DNA of 64,000 nt from Acheta domesticus (GCA_031308135.1 JAHLJT010009436.1:122680786-122744785); one strand, 5' to 3'. Numbered from the stretch's first letter, positions 10,595-22,246 are shown. Numbers and translations are program-made. The notes: generated by a model from the letters alone, not told the origin.

Positions 10595-10998
10595 CCAGGG
10601 TGGATCCAGCTGATCGTTTTGGAGGGGGCCATCAGAGATTTTCGTTAAATAATCTATATTTGATATTATATTGTTTTTGTTGTGTATATGTGATATTATA
10701 CAATATAATTTTTTAAATAATGACAATTCTAACGTGAACAAATATTTAAATCAATTTTGCCAAATAAAAGAAGGTAATAAATGAAAACTCTAGCCCAGTG
10801 TTGTCAAAGTCAATGCCATGAGCAGGAGTCCCAGGCAGAAGTGCCACAATGAAATTGCCTCTCCAAGCAGTTTGTAACGTCGCCACATGAGAATGCCATT
10901 GCTATTGTAAAACGTCTGGGATACTTAGTTTTCCTTGACACCACTGCTCTAGCCCTTTTGGAGGGGGCCATGCTGCTCCCCCCTTGGATCCACCACTG
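10595..10998. mobile_element. hAT-type non-autonomous element (outer)
   Basis: It begins CCAGGGTGGATCCA and ends TGGATCCACCACTG, an imperfect inverted repeat. It is flanked by CTAATGAG (10587-10594) and CAAATGAG (10999-11006), an 8-bp duplication with one mismatch, as hAT elements make. There is no transposase. A second MITE is nested at 10796-10946. Confidence 0.65.
10796..10946. mobile_element. hAT-type MITE nested in another MITE, 8-bp TSD
   Basis: This is a 151-bp element with ends CAGTGTTGTCAA and TTGACACCACTG. It is flanked by a perfect 8-bp duplication CTCTAGCC at 10788-10795 and 10947-10954. The duplication fits the nnnTAnnn preference described for Buster-type hAT elements. It is non-coding. 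Confidence 0.85.
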
Positions 10999-11398
10999 CA
11001 AATGAGATACACAAAACCAAAATTACTGAAGCTAGAAATGTGATCTGTAGAATATAGGTTTCTATTACAATGTACTTTATCCCTACAAAAGGATTTTTCA
11101 AAATTCTTCCTCTGAAGAGGTAAAATATGTCTCTTTAGTTTCATGCAATATGCAATGCAACTAGGCATTACAAATTTTAACGCAGTGCTGCAAGCATGTA
11201 AATAAAATTACTTCCATTCCTGTCCAACAGATGACTTTGATTAATAAATACTTGAGCAAGACCAAACTATTTCAGCTACTTTAATAAACAGGAGAACATT
11301 TTCTTATGATTTATTGCCAAAATTAAGGACTTATTTAAACAAAGTACTACATTAGTTGTTTCTTTAAATCAAGAAATGTATTTCTTTATTGAATACTT

Positions 11399-11606
11399 CA
11401 GGGGTACCCAGAGAAAACCAGGGCCTGGAGCAGTTGATCTACAGGGCTCCTCATTTCAAACAAAATATTCCCTCCTCCCCCAATTCATAAATAGAATTAA
11501 TATCTCCACACATCAGAAATAACTTACAGCATTAAACTTGCTTTAGAAATGAATACATTTTTTATTTCTTTTGAGTTAAAAAGAAATTGGGCCCCCAGCA
11601 CCCCTG
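11399..11606. mobile_element. Possible hAT-type MITE
   Basis: The ends CAGGGGTACC and GCACCCCTG are inverted. The 8-bp flanks GAATACTT and GACGACTT agree at six positions. The interior has no coding sequence. The call rests on the ends only. Confidence 0.4.
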
Positions 11607-12355
11607 GACGACTTGCTTGCGAGTTTCACTTGATAATTACTTTTTATTGGGTCATCAAACATTTTTGATTGAGACTAGTTGTAATAATAAAAGTGGTGAG
11701 ATAAAATCAGTGAGAACTTATGAACATGATCCAGGATTCCGATATTGTAGAGGTAACCATGAAAATTTCATAAATTACATTCTAAGCATATTACACAGCA
11801 ATGTAATGTTTCAAACTTACCAAAGCCAATGTTGGTCGGCATTTGAAATCTTGGAAATTTCTTCAAAAACAAAGATTATTGTCTTTCATTTAGAAAGTGA
11901 GAAAAAAGAGAGCAAGTGAGTGAGAGAAAATAGTCAAGAAGTGAAGGGCTGGGTTCCTCATGTAATTCCCATTTACACAATCGGAAACTACAAGCTGGCA
12001 TGCATTTATCAGCTTTTTAATAATATTGCATTGTTATTTTAAAGTAAATAGTTTATAAAGAAAATATTTTGCAAGTACAGGAAAAATTGGGTACATCATA
12101 CATTTGTAATTAGTACAATAATAAAAAATATTTACAGATAGAGGAAAGCATAAAAGGCATATGCATTTCTTATGAGGGATCATCACTGTGTTTGCATGGC
12201 GAAAAAACTAACTGCTGATCAACTCAAAAGGTTGGCAATGTTTTAACTATGGTAAAAAATCATCTTTCTGCAAAATACATCCTTGAAGAAGTATAAAATG
12301 GCTAAATTTCTGTTTGTAAATTGCACTAACACAATAATTATTCTATTCACAATGA
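11607..12355. other. Intergenic, nothing recognised
   Basis: AT-rich spacer between MPI and the first rhodanese gene. I see no conserved coding or structural signal in it. Confidence 0.35.
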
Positions 12356-12487
12356 CTAAGCACTGGTGCTTCAGGCGCTACAGAATGGCACAGACTTTCT
12401 CATAGTAAAGTTTTATAATTTCCTTGGTCGAAGTGGTCGAACAGTCTTGCCCCATCCTCTTCCCAACTGCCATCTTTCGCAGCCCAA
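12356..12487 (+). repeat. N-family 5'-end fragment
   Basis: It begins AAGCACTGGTGCTTCAGG and continues with GCTACAGAATGGCACAGACT, the start of the long non-coding N-family. It stops about 130 bp in. It lies about 40 bp beyond the stop of the - strand rhodanese gene, so it probably falls in that gene's 3' untranslated or flanking sequence. Confidence 0.75.
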
Positions 12488-12527
12488 ACACTATTTTATC
12501 AAAATACATCTTATGTGTTATAGTTTT

Positions 12528-13131
12528 TCACATTTTACTATTTTTTTCCCAATCTAAATAACCTCCTGCATAATGTTTTGCACTGAAAAATAAAAATAAA
12601 CTTAGTTAATTGAGTTCAGTAATGTACAATAATCACCAAAGCTAATCTACTGCATAAGAAAACTTACTTCTTGAACCCTAATTCCAAAGCTGTGAGAAGT
12701 GCTTTCATACTTCGATTTCCGGAACGACATGTGAATACTATAGGAGCATTTTTATCTGGAAGTGGAATGCCATATTGTTTCTGAAATTCTTCAGAAGAAA
12801 AGGACTCCAATGCTGTCTTCAGATTATTTACTACATAAAAATTACAGGGTAAAAGTTCACAAAATATCCTTGTACAACATAAATATAAGAAAAAATTATC
12901 AAGTATTTTCAGTAATAACTTACAAGGAATATTAATACTTGTGGGCAGAACACCTGTTTCTTGTAGTTCATGTGGTTGTCTAACATCAATCAATATAATG
13001 CTCTTATCGCCAGTCAGTCGTACTATATCGTCATAATTTAGAAGCATATCTGATGTTACCGACTGAGACATGGCTTGGGAATGATACACTGAAAAAAACG
13101 CAAAAATTATTCCCCACAAAAGATTCTCCAT
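12528..13131 (-). CDS. Single-domain rhodanese (thiosulfate sulfurtransferase-like) protein, paralog 1
   Basis: Rhodanese domains move sulfane sulfur through a persulfide on a catalytic cysteine. Exons on the - strand: 13131-12924, 12830-12668, 12582-12528, all GT-AG with matching phases, giving about 141 aa. Visible features are SIILIDVRQPHELQETGVLP, the INIP loop, and the active-site loop FTCRSGNRSMKA with the catalytic Cys and CxxGxR pattern, ending HYAGGYLDW. This is the family of Drosophila CG4456/Hsp67B-type and TSTD1-like proteins. The ATG at 13131 gives a hydrophobic leader (LLWGIIFAFFSVYHSQA) resembling a signal peptide. However, TTTTTTTCAG at about 13093-13102 (- strand) is a good splice acceptor in the same phase as the paralog's intron 1, so a different upstream exon may be used instead. 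The gene is intact. Confidence 0.85.
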
Positions 13132-13819
13132 TTTTCTTCCAATATGTTGGCTGCCACGGGCCGTCAGCTTGTCCGTTTTTTTTACTAGTTCGTGAGAACC
13201 ACATTTCCCAGAAACCAGTTGAGGCAACCACACGATGCTGCCAAATTGAGACCGACGTTTCTCGGGGAATGTGAGCACTCTCTGTTGAGTTCAAGATGTG
13301 GCATTTCTTAATAAATAATTGCTGACGGCCTTGCAGTAAGTGACTTACGTTTTTTACACATTTCTGGGGTAAAATACATTCATCACTGCAAAACACGGAG
13401 TGCGCTCAAATTTTAACTATTAAGAAGAAGCAAAGGTTAACACAATCTCACATTCCAGGAACATTTGTACTTGTGAGAGCGATACAGATCGTGTGCCGTC
13501 CGTCTACTGAAGCGTCGTTTCAAACAGCCCGCCAAGGATAGAAACGTTTCAATTACCGTGGTTTCAATTTATTAGTACAATTTATTTAAATGCTGAAGAT
13601 GTCAACAAGCTCCTTCCCTTTCTTAGTAGGGAGAGGACTGTTATTTCAGTGCAAGAAACGTAAATTCAGTAATGTGCAATTACTCTATAAAAAATCGCGA
13701 ATAATCTAATGAGATACGGATTTAATACTTTCTTTCTGTGTCAGAGGAACGTATTTGTTTCGGATAGAGCATATTTTGTCTAATAAACTTCTCAGATATT
13801 CTGAATGGCTGAGCCGCAA

Positions 13820-15475
13820 TAAGCACTGGTGCTTCAGGGGCTACAGGATGGCACAGACTTTCTCGTAGTAAAGTCTTCTCCTTGGTGTGGACTGGCCTAA
13901 CGGTCTTGCCCAATCTCTTCCCAGCTGCCGTCGTTGCCCCAATTTTGGAAATTTTCTCAAATTTTCGGTTTCCTAATGGTAGAACCGAAATATTACATTA
14001 AGAATATTAAAGAAGAGTAAAACCTCATCCTAAATAGCAATTTTCATGGACATATTTTGAGCTGTTTTTAACAAAATGGCGTTTAAACATTACTGTAAAT
14101 GCGAAATTTGAAGCTCCTTTTCACAGAAAATTTTTGAGTTTTCGAAACATTTGTTTGAAACTAATTTTAAGTACTTCCACTCACAAAAGCAATAGTGTTT
14201 ACAAATCGTTCGAAATGTGCATATTAACGGCGTGAGACATATTTTAAAAAAATTACATTTGTGTAATTTTTGGAAAAAAAAACAAAAACAAAAACAATTA
14301 TACAGCAGAATTAATCATGTGTCAATTTTTGAGTTTTCGAAAAACTTTTTTAACGTCATTTGAGGCATTTTATTTCTCAAATGCAATAATGTTTACAAAC
14401 TGCTGAAAACATGCATGTTAAAGGCGTGAGAGATATTTCCAAAAAATTCATTTGTGTAATTTTTGGAAAAAGAAAAGGCCAAAATGAGCTTTACGTCATA
14501 TTAAACAGAGCAATTTGCACTATCCATTGGATGAGTTTGAAGAAAAACGTAGGAGCCATTTTTGAGAAAATGGCATATGAGTGTTTTTCGAAATGCGGAA
14601 TTTTGAGCTCGTTTTCACATAAAACTGTTGAGTTTTCGAAAAACTTTATAGGATATTATTTTAAACACATGTACTCATAAATATAACAATATGAAAAGAT
14701 CGCTACTAATGTAAATATTAACGTTGTGAAAAACAAGTAAATATATTTTTGTAATTTTTGAAAAACAAAAGAATAGAGCAAAATGGCGTTTATATCATCT
14801 TATAGTACATTTAACATTATCCATACCAAAAGTTTGAAGAAAAAATTTGGAGCTGTTTTTCAGAAAATCTTGTTTATTTTTTTTTTAATTGCACATATTG
14901 CACGCAATATTGCGCGAAAACTACAAAAATGTTCAAAGCAATGTACATGGCCTTAATGATAGAACTCACTATGAAGAAAAAAATTATTTGAAGGAATAAT
15001 CTCTATTTGCAATTTTGTAGTTGCAGGAAGACGCCGAATAAAATTCAGACTCGCACTTTTCGAAAATTCAGAGTTAACTGAGAAAATCGGACCTATGCCA
15101 TCTTAATAAGTGTATTTCACTATATTCTTACTAGAAATTTAAAAAAAAAATTGGAGCAGTTTTTGAGAAAATTTCGAAAATGTCCGGGGGGCTTCATGTG
15201 AAGTGACCCCAAATTTTGAAGAAAGTTTTTCAAAATCGCGGCGCCTCGAGTGGACACAGATTGACCGGGGAATATTCATTTTGGAAGAAATCGTACGTAT
15301 GGTTTAAGCGCTAGTGTTGTTCACAGACTGACGGACGGACATTTTGGAAGGAAAAAACAACAACAACAACAACAACACTTTTTCGGTATCAGGGGACCCC
15401 AAAACGTGTATTTCCGTTAAAATCTCGAAATCAATTTTCCGCAGCATTACATAACTTTCCCTATACATACGTACA
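13820..15475 (+). repeat. N-family non-coding repeat, nearly full-length copy
   Basis: It starts GCACTGGTGCTTCAGG, followed by the family's GGCACAGACTTTC phrase, and ends GCATTACATAACTTTCCCTA. Within it, similar modules recur: a GGAGC(C/T)GTTTTTGAGAAAATGG phrase, a TTCACAGAAAACTGTTGAG phrase, and an AATTACATTTGTGTAATTT phrase. A GACTGACGGACGGAC seed is at about 15327-15341 and a short CAA run at 15358-15377. There is no reading frame of note. From 15481 to about 15512 an inverted scrap of the 5' end (ACTAATACGGGAAAATCTG) abuts it. Confidence 0.8.
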
Positions 15476-15512
15476 CGGGAAAGTAAAAACTAATACGGGA
15501 AAATCTGTGCCA

Positions 15513-16368
15513 AAAGTTTATAATTATATATGACTTCAAACAAGTTATTTTACAAAAAAAATCAAATTTTAAATTAAAATAGTAAATTGGTGCCATTCCC
15601 AATATGGAATAACCACGACGGACGGGTCCACTGTCTCCATCAATTTCATCTCGCCTTTTCAATATCTATTCGTAGGATAAAACAGAAAGTCCCATTATAT
15701 AGTCATTAAGTAGATGAAGCATCATTGTCCGAAAATAACTATTTATTTTATTTATTTAGTACATACTCTGCCTTCTGATTTCTCTTTGTTGAGTTGCTGA
15801 GCATGTTTCAGTGTCATCTGGTTATAAATGGCAAATGTATTATTAAATTTATAAAGTAAAGTTTGAATACTTTTAAGTTTTTCTGGACTGCGTGATACGT
15901 ATCTTACATTTAGCAACAGTTAGATATCTTTGGACTGCCAATAATTATATTACTTTCCACCCCCCAAAAATTTATGGATTCCTGAAGTTCGACCTTACGT
16001 ATTTATTAAGCTAGAATATTCTTACTTACATGTATTACGGCAAATAGAAGAAGCAAACGGAGAAGTATGATAGTTCTTGAGATCTGCTGCACAATCGCCT
16101 GTGTATGTCAGACTGTCCCACAGGCACATACAGGAATATGTATTCTTACGTTCTGAGGTAACCTTGATCCTTCGAGCTTGAAGAAATTAACACCTTGTGA
16201 GTAGCGAAATGTTTGCTACATAAAACGAACTGCTCATTGTCACGCAGCGCAACGCTGTCGCTTAGCGGTACTATTGCGATATCTCCGACAAGCAGCCGTG
16301 GTGGGGGGATCGGACTCCGCGAAACGGCATCGTGGATCCCTGGGGCAAGCAACTAAAATGATAGTACA
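15513..16368. other. Intergenic, nothing recognised
   Basis: Mostly AT-rich. A moderately GC-rich patch at about 16215-16345 has no recognisable coding or RNA-gene signature. Confidence 0.3.
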
Positions 16369-16370
16369 TA

Positions 16371-16610
16371 CAGTGAGTGTCAGAAGTATTCGAACACCTC
16401 GGAAATTTCAGAAAATGAATAAATTCCAGGTGTAAAATAAAACACAAATTAAAATTTGTTGGTCGCATTCAAAACTGTGTATATTTTGTAATTGATATCA
16501 GCAAACAAAAACATAACATAACTTACAGGACAATTTAAAACAAAGTTTATTAACATTAGAACGTAAACAAAGGCAGCCAAAAATATTGGAACACGCACTC
16601 TCGAACACTA
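16371..16610 (+). mobile_element. Possible Tc1-like terminal fragment
   Basis: CAGTGAGTGTCAGAAGTATT right after a TA at 16369-16370 resembles the terminal repeat of Tc1-like elements. A related phrase, CCAAAAATATTGGAACACG, occurs near 16576. I found no matching opposite end and no transposase. Confidence 0.4.
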
Positions 16611-18337
16611 TAACGGCTTTCTTGGAAGTCACCGCGGCCGCAGCCGTCTGGATTGACCTTCAACTTGACAGTCGCGACTCTCCTCTTAACCCTTATAGCT
16701 GTAACGGTTTTCGTATCAATTTCCTTTCCGGTATTCATCAGTCTCGTGATTCAGAAGTGTATGATTATGAAGTATTTGTTCATCAAATGTCACTTTGAGG
16801 GGTAAAAGAAAGAAACAAGTTAAGAATATGACATTAACAGAAAAAAGCGCTTAGAATTTACTAAAAATTACTGAAACAGTTCCCAATAAATGTGGAAACA
16901 ATTTATTTTTACTGGTGAAAGTAATTTTAATATTTTTGGCGCAGATAGATTTATGGCGTGGAGGAAGAAAATTCTATAATAATAATAATAGGGATGGGCA
17001 AAGTCGTTCATTTATGTGAATAGTTCTTTATACGATCGTTCTTTTTAGTGAACTAGTTCAAAAGAACGAAATAGTTCATTTATTTTTGCCACGTACACAG
17101 GAATGCCATATTGGGCAAAATACCGCCAATTGGGCGAAAAGCAAGCGTCTACTTGCAGGAAGAAAATGTATTTTGGGGGATTCCGTCCATTGAGCGGAAT
17201 TCTTTGTATCCTAGAAGGGCTGTGGACGGTATGATTTTGCTCACATATTCCCACAAAAAGTACAAGTATTTATGGCTTCTGAAAGAAATGGCCTATGCAC
17301 AAATGTTTGAGTTTTGAACACCATGCAGATATTATGAAAATGTCTGAGCCCTTTCTTTTTAGACATACATTTGGCCCCCTTTTTCTAGAAATTGAACAAG
17401 TATTTAAGTCATAAAGCTAGGCTTGATCCACAAGAGTATTTATTTTTAAACTTCTTGTGAACGTGCAGCTATTTTGAAATGATCAGCCCCAGTGTCAGAG
17501 TCAAGCTTTATTCACCGGTTACCTTTCTTCCCCACGACGTTATTTGGCGGGTTTTCCCAGAAGGGATCTGGCAACCCTGGACGTAGGTGTTTTTTCAGCG
17601 TTGAAGTTGACCTTTTTGCCGACACCGTAGGTCGAAGCGAAAAAATCAACCGAGACCATGAAAAACACACACTTCGCTCACGAAATAAGAACATGGTTCT
17701 ACATCTGTATAAAAATTATAATATATAAATATGTGGAAAAGTTCGTTATTTTATATTGCAATAAGGTGTTTGATATCTCGGGGAATAGCGAGAGGTTAGA
17801 GAGGATTACCAAGGGATACTTCGTTAAATTCCAAGGAATGAAGTACTTTTTTCACGGTAACTTGACAGTTGTCTTGGAAACCGTCTTTTTTAAAAAATGG
17901 CCTATTTCATGTCCTGTTAACAATGCACAGTATCTGCCTTTATTGTAGACAGAAATATAGAATTAGATTTTTATTATACTAGTAGTAAATGTTTCATTTT
18001 ATTTTGCGTGAAATGTTGCAACATGAGGCCGATAAGCCGAGTGACGCAATCCTATGAAATAAATAAAATCACTTTTACCACGTATGTCATACACTATTTG
18101 TAGACAGCCTTTTTGAGTTTCATTATATTTTGATTCAAACATAAATCAAATCTACGTTGTATTAAGGTCAGCAGTAGCTCATGCGATCAGCCGAAAGTAT
18201 TTTTTCATTGTTATATTCACGGTTTTATCTGAATATAATGTCACTAATGAAATGCCACTTTTAGTGCTAGTGCTAAAAATTTAACTCTCACACTCAGCAC
18301 GCTTTGCTTACCCCAAAAGTAACTTCTTTTTGTAGGT

Positions 18338-18898
18338 TCTCTCGTGCCCGTGTCGCAAGACTTTAGGGACAGCTAGGAGGCATCTACAAGAACACCCGTC
18401 TCGTATTAAATGATTTCTTTTGATAAGTATTTAACATGCTTCATTCTAGCCCAATTTTCTAATTTATTAAACAATCCTAAAAATGTTGCTTACAGAAAAG
18501 TGAATTCTACTCTTTGGTAGTTCATGAAAATTCATATTTTTGTCTATCTTGTCACACTCAACTCTGCACTTCACTAAACCCTTTTATAAGTACAATTACA
18601 TTGGACTACAAATAAAAAATATTCTTATTTGTAAAAGAAATAACTCCATGGGAATCATTAATCAAAGTTGCTGTTATTACTGTATGCTAGGCATTCTGCC
18701 ATTGATAATCAAGATCAGTGATATTTTTATACAGCAAGTTATCAAAATGCAATTCCAGCAATACACACAAACAGCACGCAAAGGTACATTACATATAATA
18801 CAAGCAGCCGGTATCCCCAAAGTCACTTGATTTCCGAACACCGCATGCTGAAACCTGCGTAGTGAGCTTATGCGCACCCTAGCTGTATCTCTCATATG
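18338..18898. mobile_element. Internally deleted P-superfamily derivative
   Basis: Its left part (18338 to about 18760) resembles the left subterminal region of the P element at 19043 (from about 19107). Its right part (about 18770-18898) resembles that element's right end (from about 22005), including AAACAGCACGCAAAG and GTATCTCTC. The transposase is missing, so it is a non-autonomous deletion derivative. Its extreme left terminus is not recognisable. Confidence 0.7.
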
Positions 18899-20051
18899 TG
18901 ACCGCTGAACTACGGAAGAGAACTAATTGGACTACTGAACTAATGAACGATGACCGGCGAACTAAGAGAACTAAATGAACTACTGAACTAACTGAACTAA
19001 AAGAACTAGGAACGATGACCGGCGAACTAAGAACGCTGACCCCATAGAGGAGAGATATACTAGAGTGCGCACCGGGCTGCGCAGAAGACCCGGCCTGGTA
19101 TCAACATCTCTCGCGCCCGTGTCACGTGACTTTGGGACAGCTAGCTGGCATCTACAAGAACACCCGTCTCGCATTAAATTATTTCTTTTTATACGTACGT
19201 TAGATGGTTCATTACAGCGTTATTTTCTCATTTATTAAGCAACACTAAAAATGTTGCTTATGGCAGAAAAGTGAATTTAAGTTTTTCTGCTCTATTTGCT
19301 TAAGTACATGAAAATTCCGATTTTTGTCCAACTTGTCACTTTCAACAGCGGACCCCACTAAACCTGATTTACAAGTACAATTACATAGGACTATAAATAA
19401 AAAAAATATTTGTAAAATAAATTAACTCTGTGGGATGCATTAATCCGAATTTCTGTTATTACTCCATGCTAGTCATTTTACTATTGATCCACATCAGTGA
19501 CATTTATAATAGCAAGTTATCAAAATGATATTTCATCAGTCATTCATATTACATTAGTGACATTTATAATAGCAAGTTATCAAAAGGATATTTCAAGGAT
19601 TTATAGAGGAAAATAAAAGGCTTTTTATCTTTGATTTATATTTTGATTTATTTAGTCAAAAACAGTATGTGATGTATGGGGGAGAAGTACAATCTGCACT
19701 CATTTTCTTGAGCTTCAAAAGCTCTTCCCAATATTTTAACTACAAACATTATACATTTTCCCTCCCGAGTTATATAAAACCTATTTGCATCGATCAACAA
19801 ACTGAAGGTTTTAATTTTTTACTTTGTATTACTAACAAAACAGTATTAGTAACAGTTACTCCTAAAAATACTAGCAAGTAAGCTCAAGAAAACGTGGGCA
19901 TAGTGAAGCTACATTTATGTCCAAAAGAAAAACAAGGGGCCATCACAGCATTTGCGCAATGGATCAGGAAAACTGGACAAAAACCTGATCGAAATGGGGG
20001 TTCTTTGACCTAAAAGCTTAAGTACATATTTTTCAAAGAATTTACTAGTAA

Positions 20052-20227
20052 CTAGTGGTGCTACAGAATGGATTTCTTGTATTTTTTCTGACTTTCCCGT
20101 GTTAGTTTTCTATTTCCATGGGTCTTTGCTAGCTCTTCCGAATGTCACAAACTCTTTCTTGCCAGCTGCTATCTATCACCGCCAAAAGTACATTTTTCTG
20201 TCATTTTCTTAATTTTTCGGTTTTTAG
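20052..20227 (+). repeat. N-family fragment inside the P element
   Basis: It starts CTAGTGGTGCTACAGAATGG and runs to TTAATTTTTCGGTTTTT, the first about 175 bp of the N-family. Its right edge cuts exon 5 of the THAP transposase just after the NYVQ codons. Confidence 0.8.
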
Positions 20228-21911
20228 CGTTTTCTTGTACATAATTATAAGCTTTAGAAGAATAAAATTGCAGTGTCATGGCAAATGACCTCAGATCTGG
20301 AGGATACTGCCCTCTTTCATCAAAGACTGACCTCTTCACCAATTCCTTACTGGGACCTGGGAGAGTCGTCTGAAAGAAATAATAAATGATATCAATAAAA
20401 AATATTCAATAAATGATATTTTTAATTAAAATGTTTTTGAAAATAGATATTTACATTCATGAGAAGATAAGATAATAGCATTAAACGACCACTTTACAAA
20501 AAATAACTAAGTGCGTTATCAACACATCTCATCAGGGTAATCAAGAAAAGTATCAGATACAAGTATATTTTGTTGTCTTTCATACTCTCACTCTAATGTG
20601 CAAAGGATAACATGTGTAAGATATATTAACAATAACCTTAATTTGCATGTTTATCAACAACCTTAATTTGCATTTAATTTGTTCATCATATACAAACACA
20701 ATACTTCAACAAATACACCTTTCACTCTCATTTAGTTATGCGTCTAATAGACATCTAGAGATTCAATGTGACAAGTGAAATTTAAGATCTTTAAAATTAA
20801 ATACTCCTAATTAGATCATACTGTGAGAGTGTATTAAAAGTCACACCTCTAAGACGTGAAGAGCATCATCAGACATTTGTGCTTTTTCTTTGATTTCAGT
20901 AAGAAGATTTTCCAATGACGAAATTTTCCTCCTGAACTTCATATTCTGAGACCGTAAATGCACAATCTTTTTTTTCTGTTCACAGACCTGTTTACGAGCT
21001 ATCTTTAACACTTGTCTCGCTTTTAATGGAGAGTCCATATCTTCATCAACGAAGTCACCAATATATCTATGAAATAAATAAATGGACAAAAATTTTAATA
21101 CAACATAATTGTAGAAATTTAACAGAAAGTTAAACTGTTATTTCACTTCTTGAAAAGAAAAAAGAATTTTGGAATAATTTACATTGAGGAACATTGTGAA
21201 GAAACTATTTCATTGTTTTGTGGGGAATCCTATTGTTGAGAGAATATTAGTCAAGTAGCACATACCTCAAAGGACGCTTTCTGCTTGCAGAAATCCTTTC
21301 AAATGATGATGTGTCATTATTTACACATTGTGACTCATCTGCAGAAGGTACAGATGAAGAAGCCTTTGAACTAGATTGTGTTGCTGAAACAACAGACAAA
21401 TGTATCAGAAAAACATTCCTCATTAATTATTACAATTCTACACAGAAAATATTTCAAGATTCCTATAACCTTACCAACATTTGTTGTTCTTTTCACAGAT
21501 GTTCTTCTCGCAGTTTGCTTATTCAAATGTTTGGGAAAATTGAATATTGTAGGTACTGCATCAGCTTTAAGCCAAACACCTCCAAACTTTTCTCTATCAA
21601 AACAGTTTTCTTCAAAATGTTTTGAACAAACTTTGGAAAATTTTGTAGGAGTAAAATTCTCCCTCCTAAGCTTTTGCACCCACACTTTCTTCCTTGTTTC
21701 ATCTTTAGGAAAACTAGAATGCACAACAAATCCACTAAAATCATCCATGATAATCCGAAAATGCATGAATCAGCATCTAGATATTTATTTCGCACAACTA
21801 AAAGGGTATAACAAAATATTAAAACAAATTAATAACCTACCTATGAAACGTGACTCCTCCTCCTTTCACGTACTTCTCGTTGCAGCCAAAACAACAACAA
21901 TACTGAAACAT
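20228..21911 (-). pseudogene. THAP-domain P-type (THAP9-like) transposase, C-terminally truncated
   Basis: Exons on the - strand: 21911-21841, 21713-21475, 21383-21266, 21066-20847, and 20369 to about 20228. All four introns are GT-AG and every phase joins without a stop. The first 216 residues contain a complete THAP zinc finger: N-terminal cysteines in MFQYCCCFGCNEKY, then SFPKDETRKKVWVQKLRREN, CSKHFEENCF, and AVPTIF. A Ser-rich linker follows, then a basic coiled coil (RQVLKIARKQVCEQKKKIV, then LENLLTEIK). Exon 5 begins the conserved P/THAP9 block (YPPDLRSFAMTLQFYS, KAYNYVQ) that precedes the RNase H-like catalytic domain. An inserted repeat then breaks the gene and no catalytic domain follows. 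The preserved 5' part could still make a DNA-binding repressor-like protein; that is inference. Confidence 0.85.
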
Positions 21912-22246
21912 GATTTCTAACAAATCTCACACACGTGTGGATCGTAAGAAGTGAGTCAATACCAACAAAGTCGCAAAATAATAACGCTGTAGCACCAGAA
22001 ACAGCACGCAAAGATACATAAAAGCGCATACAACACGAGCTGCCGGTGTCCCAAAGTCACGTGACTTACGACCACCTCATGTTGAAACCTGCGCAGTAGG
22101 ATCACGCGCACTCTAGTTGTATCTCTCCTCTATGGCTGACCCGTGACAGATGAACTATAGTTCACTAAATGGTCGTTCCGTATCGTATCGTTCCTTTTCA
22201 AGAATAGTTCAATTGAACTAGTTCGTTCGCGATCGACACATCCCTA

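Larger units (their letters stand above)
19043..22134 (-). mobile_element. P-superfamily (THAP) DNA transposon with perfect 8-bp TSD
   Basis: This is a 3,092-bp element. Its left end CATAGAGGAGAGATATACTA matches the complement of its right end, CATAGAGGAGAGATACAACTA; similarity continues inward for more than 100 bp, including TCACGTGACTTTGGGACA in both arms. It is flanked by GCTGACCC at 19035-19042 and 22135-22142, an exact 8-bp duplication as made by P-type transposases. The transposase gene is on the - strand and is truncated by an N-family piece at 20052-20227. A 40-bp tandem duplication (AGTGACATTTATAATAGCAA) lies at 19495-19590. Confidence 0.9.
16989..22246. mobile_element. hAT-like element with GAAC/GTTC-rich ends, host of the P-element nest
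   Basis: The left end TAGGGATGGGCAAAGTCGTT and right end CGATCGACACATCCCTA form an inverted terminal repeat (TAGGGATG). Both subterminal regions (16998-17085 and 18905-19042 plus 22143-22236) are packed with GAACTA/TAGTTC motifs, the usual binding-site clusters of hAT transposases. No convincing 8-bp duplication is visible: the left flank is an AAT microsatellite. The interior is mostly other insertions. The stretch 17090-18337 holds no gene I recognise. Confidence 0.5.

Noticed and set aside
13133..13278. Upstream extension of the rhodanese paralog 1 frame
   Set aside because: The frame is open upstream but begins with GTG; the first ATG in frame is at 13131.
21378..21920. 180-codon + strand frame opposite the THAP gene
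   Set aside because: It is the antisense shadow of exons 1-2 of the - strand THAP gene, whose splicing and zinc-finger motifs are clear.
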